NCBI RefSeq assembly: GCF_963518785.1
Contig: NZ_CAUQKJ010000004.1
Coordinates: 124,001 to 188,000 of the forward strand
Origin: an uncultured Campylobacter sp.
Lineage (GTDB): Bacteria > Campylobacterota > Campylobacteria > Campylobacterales > Campylobacteraceae
Reading direction: 5' to 3'
Length of the DNA: 64,000 nt
The number at the start of each line of letters is the position of its first letter. Within the stretch, counting starts at the first letter, position 1. This document shows positions 59,364-64,000 of the stretch, piece by piece. Position numbers and translations under genes: made by a program. The notes under the pieces are model-generated. The model worked only from the letters and a program-made list of their open reading frames with translations. It was not told the origin of the DNA and made no database searches.

Positions 59364-60717
59364 ATGCCGCTAGCTCCCTTTCTATAAAGTCGCAAAAAAC
59401 GGGCGTATAGCTCATGCCCGCGCACTCTTTTTGCAAAAATTCGCCCATCACCGCGATGTAATTTAGATAGTCGTCCTTGGTGATCTTGCCGCGCAAAAGC
59501 TCGTATTTCAAAAACAGCCAGTAGGTGTTGAGCACGTCGGATCTGCAGTACTCGTCGATCTTGGCCTGTTCGCCGCCGTAATACAGCTGCAGGACCTGAT
59601 CGCCGTGCACATCGTATTTGCCAGGAAGGCCCACGCTGGCGCAGATATGATCGAGCTTGAGCCCGCGCACGGCGCCAAAATCGCTGATGTGATCGAGCAG
59701 ATCCAGATGAAACCGCCCGTCGTAGCGACTGCGGTAGTTCTCCCACTTGCTCTTGTTGTTATCGCGATCGTTCGTCTCAAAATACGCCGCGGCGCTTAGA
59801 TCGTAGCACATCGCGCGCGCCATAATCATCGGCAGATCGAACCCGCGCCCATTGAAGCTCACGAGCCGCGGATTAAAATCCTCGATGAAAGCTAGGAATT
59901 TTGCGATTTTATCGCGCTCGTTATCGCCATCAAGCGTCGAGACGCGCAAAAATCTGCCGAATCCGTCCGCCATCACGGCGCTAATGCTAACGACGCGGTG
60001 GAAGCAGACGGGCAAGAATTCGCTGCCGGTTTTTTCTTTGAAAATCTCCATCGCCCTAAGCGAGAGCAATTTGTGGTTTAAAATTTTGCTTTTATCTGCA
60101 TTAAAGATCGGTTGCTCGCCGTAAATTTTAAAATTTAGCGCGTTTAACGCGAGATCTTGCGCGGAATTTGAAGCATGATTTTCGCTCTTTGAGCTTTGGG
60201 ATGCGGAGCTTTGAGGCGTAGAGCTTTCCGCTGCAAAATTCTGAGGCGCAGGGCTTCGGAACGCGGAATTTTCTACCGCAGAGCCCTGTGCTGCGGAGCT
60301 TTGAGGCGCGGTATCGTCGTAGGTTAAATTTAGCGATGCGGATTTTTTGGGCGCCGTATTTTGCGACATGGAATTTTCGCTCGTAAAATTTCCCTGCGTT
60401 GGATTTTCAGCGGAATTTTCACTGGCGAAGCTTTGAAGCGCAGCGTCTTGCTGCGTAAAGCTTTGCGGCGCGGAATTTTGCTCGGAATTTTCTATTTTAA
60501 AATTCTGCTCCGCCGAATTTACAGCAAAATTTAAAGACGCGCTTTGCTTCTCGCCGCCGATCTTTTGCGAGAGCTGCGCGTCAATAAGCTTTGCGAAGCT
60601 TTTTTTATCGAAAGGCTCAAAGCAGTCCGCGATCGCGTCCTCATCCAGCACCCGCACCAGCGCCGCTACATCGGGGATCGTCTCGCAGTCGAATACGCAG
60701 ATATAATCCTTTTTCAT
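59353..60717 (-). CDS. PolB-type 3'-5' exonuclease with low-complexity insert
   Basis: 454 residues. The DEDD nuclease fold is split: the first acidic motif FDCETIPD (D10, E12) is at the N-terminus, and after a ~110-residue insert (about 60-175) rich in Ser, Ala, Gln, Asn (e.g. SSAAQGSAVENSAFRSPAPQ), the core resumes with KILNHKLLSLRAMEIF, FNGRGFDLPMIMARA, FHLDLLDHISDF and EYCRSDVLNTYWLF. Matches the predicted PolB-like exonucleases found alone in many Proteobacteria. It overlaps the DNA ligase by 11 bases, suggesting a repair pair. Confidence 0.82.
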   Translation of the reverse strand: MKKDYICVFDCETIPDVAALVRVLDEDAIADCFEPFDKKSFAKLIDAQLSQKIGGEKQSASLNFAVNSAEQNFKIENSEQNSAPQSFTQQDAALQSFASENSAENPTQGNFTSENSMSQNTAPKKSASLNLTYDDTAPQSSAAQGSAVENSAFRSPAPQNFAAESSTPQSSASQSSKSENHASNSAQDLALNALNFKIYGEQPIFNADKSKILNHKLLSLRAMEIFKEKTGSEFLPVCFHRVVSISAVMADGFGRFLRVSTLDGDNERDKIAKFLAFIEDFNPRLVSFNGRGFDLPMIMARAMCYDLSAAAYFETNDRDNNKSKWENYRSRYDGRFHLDLLDHISDFGAVRGLKLDHICASVGLPGKYDVHGDQVLQLYYGGEQAKIDEYCRSDVLNTYWLFLKYELLRGKITKDDYLNYIAVMGEFLQKECAGMSYTPVFCDFIERELAAYAK

Positions 60718-60974
60718 TAAGCTCCTTCCTGGCGGTTTTTACCGCTTTTTTCAAAAACGGCTCTGAAATAATCCTCTATCTCCATGCCGTTTTTAAGTAT
60801 GCTCCCTAGACCTAGCTCCTCGCTCATCCAAAGTTTTCATCGCCGCTTCCAAATTTTAAATTTTATGCTGCCGCATTTTCGCAACAAAAAGGGGTGTATG
60901 CGGAGGCGCGGCAAATTTCGCTACCGCTCGCCGCGACGCAATTACCGTGTGCAAAGGCGCCCCGATCGTTAAAT

Positions 60975-61366
60975 TTATCTTTCGATCAAGCGCTTGATAC
61001 CCGGCAAAAGCTCGCCTGACGCCTCGCAAATCCTACTTCGCAGCACGCTAAAATCGCCGCAGTAATCGCCCAAAAGCTGCAAAATATCGTCTCTGATAGC
61101 TTGCGAGCGCTCGCTCAGAAGCAGCTCCTGCAAAAGGGCGAAAATTTCGCTCTCATGCGCCAGCGTGCAGCCGTAGTAGGGATCAAGGTAAAACCAAGGC
61201 ACAACAGAAGCGAGGCTTTCTCGGCTTCGTCATCACCTTGCAAAACGGCGGCGATGCCCTCTACGCCGCCCTCCGCTATAGCTTTGTGCCTAGCCTCGAA
61301 ATACACCGTGCGCGTCAAATTTTGCCCTTTTTGCACGTCGTTTACTCGGCCTTGGCCGCGTCCCAT
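60975..61366 (-). pseudogene. Small hypothetical gene interrupted by a frameshift
   Basis: On the minus strand a frame beginning at 61366 gives TVYFEARHKAIAEGGVEGIA, AVLQGDDEAEKASLLLC, and a second frame from about 61,205 gives PWFYLDPYYGCTLAHESEIF, ALLQELLLSERSQAIRDDIL and QLLGDYCGDF. Both halves look like real helical protein, the second frame is closed just before the junction, and they join into one protein of about 120 residues if one base is skipped around 61,205-61,235. The start overlaps the end of fabI. HEAT-like helices are suggested but no family is recognised. Confidence 0.5.
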
Positions 61367-62169
61367 GCGAGGATCGTCTTACCATCGGCGTCGGTAGCCA
61401 CGTCACCCATGCCCATGATGTTGTAGCCGCAATCGACGTAGTGCACCTCGCCGGTCACGCCGCTAGCAAGGTCGCTAAGCAGATACATCGCGCTCTTGCC
61501 GACGTCTTGCGTCGTGACGTTGCGTTTTAGCGGCGCGTTGATCTCGTTGTAGCGTAAAATCATCCTAAAATCGCCGATTCCGCTTGCGGCAAGCGTTTTG
61601 ATAGGGCCTGCGGAGATCGCATTTACGCGGATGCCGCGCGCGCCAAGATCGTGAGCGAGATAGCGCACTGAGCTTTCAAGCGCCGCTTTTGCGACGCCCA
61701 TAACGTTGTAGTGAGGCACGAATTTCGGCCCTCCGAGGTAGGTTAGCGTGAGCACCGAGCCGCCCTCTTTTAGCACCGGCAGCACCGCGCGCGTGAGGCT
61801 TAGTAGCGAATACACGCTCGTGCCCATCGCGATATCAAAGGCTTCTTTGCTCGTGTTTACGAACTCGCCCTCTAGCGCCTCTTTTGGTGCGTAAGCTACC
61901 GCGTGCACGACGAAATCTATCTCGCCCAGATCTGCTTTGATACGATCCGCAAGACCGTCAAGGTGAGCGGGGTTATTTACGTCAAGCTCATAGACAAATT
62001 TGCTCCCAAGCTCCTCCGCGATCGGTTCTACGCGTTTTTTCAGCGCGTCGTTTAGGTAGGTAAACGCCATCTGCGCACCCTGTTCGTGACAAGCTTCGGC
62101 GATGCCGTAAGCGATGGATTTGGCGTTAGCGACGCCGACGATGAGGCCCTTTTTGCCTTTTAAAATCAT
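61342..62169 (-). CDS. fabI: Enoyl-ACP reductase (FabI)
   Basis: Last reduction of each fatty-acid elongation cycle. 275 residues: MILKGKKGLIVGVANAKSIA (cofactor motif GVANxxSIAYG), VHAVAYAPKEALEG, the catalytic pair in HYNVMGVAKAALESSVRYLA (Y-x6-K) and NAISAGPIKTLAASGI. In C. jejuni fabI-tpiA-pgk-gapA lie in a row, and the same order is seen here with a gap between fabI and tpiA. Confidence 0.95.
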   Translation of the reverse strand: MILKGKKGLIVGVANAKSIAYGIAEACHEQGAQMAFTYLNDALKKRVEPIAEELGSKFVYELDVNNPAHLDGLADRIKADLGEIDFVVHAVAYAPKEALEGEFVNTSKEAFDIAMGTSVYSLLSLTRAVLPVLKEGGSVLTLTYLGGPKFVPHYNVMGVAKAALESSVRYLAHDLGARGIRVNAISAGPIKTLAASGIGDFRMILRYNEINAPLKRNVTTQDVGKSAMYLLSDLASGVTGEVHYVDCGYNIMGMGDVATDADGKTILAWDAAKAE

Positions 62170-62461
62170 TATTTCTCCTTTAAAATTTGCTTGGCTTTTA
62201 AGCGTCTTTGAATGAGTTTTGATTTTGCTCCCTGCGACAGGCTACATGCCTAGTCTTGGTCGCAAAATCTGCAACAACATTCAAATCCATCTTAAAGTCC
62301 TTCGCAATTTGACTTAAAATTCTACAAATTAAAATTCGCAAAATCTCGCAAAACGCCAAATTTTAAACGCAATTCGATAGCGGCAGTATCGCGAAGCTAG
62401 ACTAGGCGACTTAAAATTTTGCGACGGGAGTTACCCTATTAGGTAATGACCGAGCAAAATT

Positions 62462-63175
62462 TTAAGGCAACGAAGTATAGCGATGCGAGACGACGCGTAT
62501 AAGTTCCAAAAAGCTAGAGGCGTCCCAGCTCGCCGTACCCACTAACACCCCGTTGCAACCTTTTATCGCGCAAATTTTTGCGATATTTTCAGCATTCACG
62601 CTGCCGCCGTAAAGCAGCGGCGCGGGGCTTTTAACGCGCAACAAATTTAGCATTCTTTCGATCTGCTCGCGCTGCGCGCTTCTGCCCGTGCCGATCGCCC
62701 AGACGGGCTCGTAGGCCAGTACTAAGCTCGGATATTTTAGATCGATACCCTCAAGCTGTGCCGCTACGAAGCCCTCGCTGCGATCTTGCGCGAATGCCGC
62801 CTCATCCTCGCCGACGCAAAAAACGATGCGCCAGCCCTGCGCTGCGGCAAAACTGAATTTCTCTCTTATCAGCTCCGCGTTCTCGCCCAAAATGGCGCGC
62901 CGCTCGCTGTGACCGATAAGAACGGTTTTGACGTCAAATTCCGCCAGCATATCGCCGCCGATCTCGCCCGTAAAGCTGCCGTGCGCGGCAGGATAGAAAT
63001 TTTGCGCGCCTTGAGTAAAATTTTTCGCCTTCGCGTAAAATGCGCTAGCGGGAGGAAAAACTAAAATTTCATCCTCGCGCGAAATTAGGCCCGCCAAGCC
63101 TTCATCTAAAGCTTTAGCGTACCGCTCAAAACTAGCGCGAGTATGGTTGCATTTAAGATTCGCCGCTAGTATCAT
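62462..63175 (-). CDS. tpiA: Triosephosphate isomerase
   Basis: Interconverts dihydroxyacetone phosphate and glyceraldehyde 3-phosphate. 237 residues, shorter than the usual 250, as in other epsilonproteobacteria: AANLKCN (catalytic Lys), IGHSERR (catalytic His), AYEPVWAIGTG (catalytic Glu) and GGSVNAENI, GVLVGTASW. Overlaps pgk by four bases. Between its stop and fabI are 292 bases with a short TTACC-GGTAA hairpin and no gene. Confidence 0.95.
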   Translation of the reverse strand: MILAANLKCNHTRASFERYAKALDEGLAGLISREDEILVFPPASAFYAKAKNFTQGAQNFYPAAHGSFTGEIGGDMLAEFDVKTVLIGHSERRAILGENAELIREKFSFAAAQGWRIVFCVGEDEAAFAQDRSEGFVAAQLEGIDLKYPSLVLAYEPVWAIGTGRSAQREQIERMLNLLRVKSPAPLLYGGSVNAENIAKICAIKGCNGVLVGTASWDASSFLELIRVVSHRYTSLP

Positions 63176-64000
63176 CGCAGCTCCATTTTAGCAGTAAGCA
63201 CTCGCACGCCCGGCAGCTCCTTGCCCTCGATGAGTTCTAAGCTCGCGCCGCCTCCGGTAGAAATAAAAGTCATATCATCGGCGTTGCCCGCGCGTTCGAC
63301 GACATCTGCAGTATCGCCGCCGCCCACTACGGTCGTGGCGTCGCTATCTGCGATCGCGTGCGATATATGCAGGCTGCCGCGAGCGAATTTATCGATCTCA
63401 AAAACCCCCATCGGTCCGTTCCACCAGATCGTTTGCGCATCGTCTAGGGCCTCTTTAAAAAGCGCTACGGTTGCAGGTCCGATATCTAGCCCCATCCAAT
63501 CGCTTGGAATTTCTTGGACGGTAACCTTTTTTGTAACGGCATCTTGCGAGCATTGCGGAGCTGCGACGGCATCAACGGGGATATAAATTTTAACCCCAAG
63601 CTCGCGAGCATTGCGGAGAATATTTTTTGCTTCCTCGATTAGATCCTCTTCGAGCAAAGATTTACCGATGTCATATCCGACGGCTTTTAAAAACGTAAAC
63701 GCCATGCCGCCTCCGATGATGAGCTTATCGACTTTAGGAAGTAAATTTTTAAGCGCCTGAAGCTTGCCGCTTACTTTGCTGCCGCCCGTTACGGCTACGA
63801 AAGGACGCGCAGGATCTTTAATAAGGTCTTTGGCGAATTTTATCTCTTTTAGCAATAAAAATCCCGCCGCCTTATGCGCCTCATCGTAGAATTTCGTAAT
63901 CGCCTCTACCGAAGCATGCGCGCGGTGGCATACGCCAAAAGCGTCGTTGATATAAAATTCCGCGTAGCTTGCAAGCCTCTTAGCTAGTGCTTCGTCATTT
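63172..64000 (-). CDS. pgk: Phosphoglycerate kinase, 5' end outside window
   Basis: Glycolytic kinase making ATP from 1,3-bisphosphoglycerate. About 275 C-terminal codons are visible, open to the window edge. Marks: YINDAFGVCHRAHAS (hinge/substrate region), FLLLKEI, PFVAVTGGSKVSGKL, IIGGGMAFTFLKA, WNGPMGVFE and VGGGDTADVVERAG, ISTGGGASLELI. In the order pgk-tpiA. N-terminal domain is beyond base 64000. Confidence 0.95.
   Translation of the reverse strand, partial: NDEALAKRLASYAEFYINDAFGVCHRAHASVEAITKFYDEAHKAAGFLLLKEIKFAKDLIKDPARPFVAVTGGSKVSGKLQALKNLLPKVDKLIIGGGMAFTFLKAVGYDIGKSLLEEDLIEEAKNILRNARELGVKIYIPVDAVAAPQCSQDAVTKKVTVQEIPSDWMGLDIGPATVALFKEALDDAQTIWWNGPMGVFEIDKFARGSLHISHAIADSDATTVVGGGDTADVVERAGNADDMTFISTGGGASLELIEGKELPGVRVLTAKMELR

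Noticed and set aside
59336..59746. 136-codon Arg-rich frame overlapping the exonuclease
   Set aside because: Shadow frame with extreme Arg content, same strand but out of frame with a conserved nuclease core.

Overview
The window comes from a Campylobacter chromosome. Gene content and order match the genus closely: folP-holB-hobA-lysC-rppH, hemW-tatB-tatC-queA, rpsF-ssb-rpsR, holA-rnr, pssA-ftsH-prmA beside an N-glycosylation (pgl) cluster, and pgk-tpiA-fabI. The core genes look too GC-rich for C. jejuni, which points to a higher-GC, oral-type species (C. gracilis/rectus/showae/curvus-like). That species guess is inference.

Layout. 1-8.0 kb: housekeeping genes (folate, replication, lysine/threonine, RNA 5'-end turnover, heme, Tat export, queuosine). 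8.0-10.1 kb: small unknown genes, a 600-base gene-poor stretch and one small membrane gene split by a homopolymer frameshift. 10.1-15.7 kb: ribosomal/replication/RNase genes on the minus strand. 15.9-22.8 kb: a strikingly AT-rich island. It holds four paralogous multi-spanning membrane proteins (shared N-terminal RDYDK-PL motif), each separated by repeated intergenic modules (two copies share a perfect 204-bp repeat), with scraps of large secreted Ca-binding or toxin-like proteins. The island ends in a truncated P4-type integrase. I read it as a decaying polymorphic-toxin/immunity-type array carried on an old integrative element.

22,970-32,879: a complete-looking filamentous phage (inovirus) prophage of about 9.9 kb inserted in the 3' end of tRNA-Leu(GAG), flanked by 23-bp direct repeats (one mismatch). 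From its distal end it carries a HicAB toxin-antitoxin pair, a membrane-anchored Mrr-like nuclease, an HTH regulator, a gpV-like protein, a major coat protein, three mini-membrane proteins, a gpIII-like adsorption protein, a gpVI-like protein, a Zot/gpI ATPase, a secretin (gpIV), a replication initiator and its own tyrosine integrase. Several strong hairpins and one possible pseudoknot lie between its genes. The truncated P4-type integrase lies just outside the distal repeat, so two unrelated elements appear to have used the same tRNA in succession.

33.0-38.8 kb: atpE, leuA, pssA, ftsH, prmA. 38.9-58.5 kb: hisA-hisH, then a long minus-strand glycan cluster from gne/galE to pglF. It has the conserved pgl core (F, E, D, C, A, B, J), but a Wzx/MATE-type flippase sits where C. 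jejuni has the ABC flippase PglK. It also has a GT2 enzyme, two PglH-like GT4 enzymes, a polysaccharide pyruvyl transferase and an FrhB-like iron-sulfur protein. This predicts an N-glycan different from the C. jejuni heptasaccharide. PglB has an unusual ~224-residue Asn/Ser-rich N-terminal extension. 58.5-64.0 kb: exported ATP-dependent DNA ligase, 3'-5' exonuclease, a frameshifted small gene, fabI, tpiA and the 3' part of pgk.

A recurring oddity is Asn/Ser- or Gln-rich low-complexity inserts in otherwise normal proteins (TatB, PglB, FrhB-like, GT2, exonuclease, HDOD-like).
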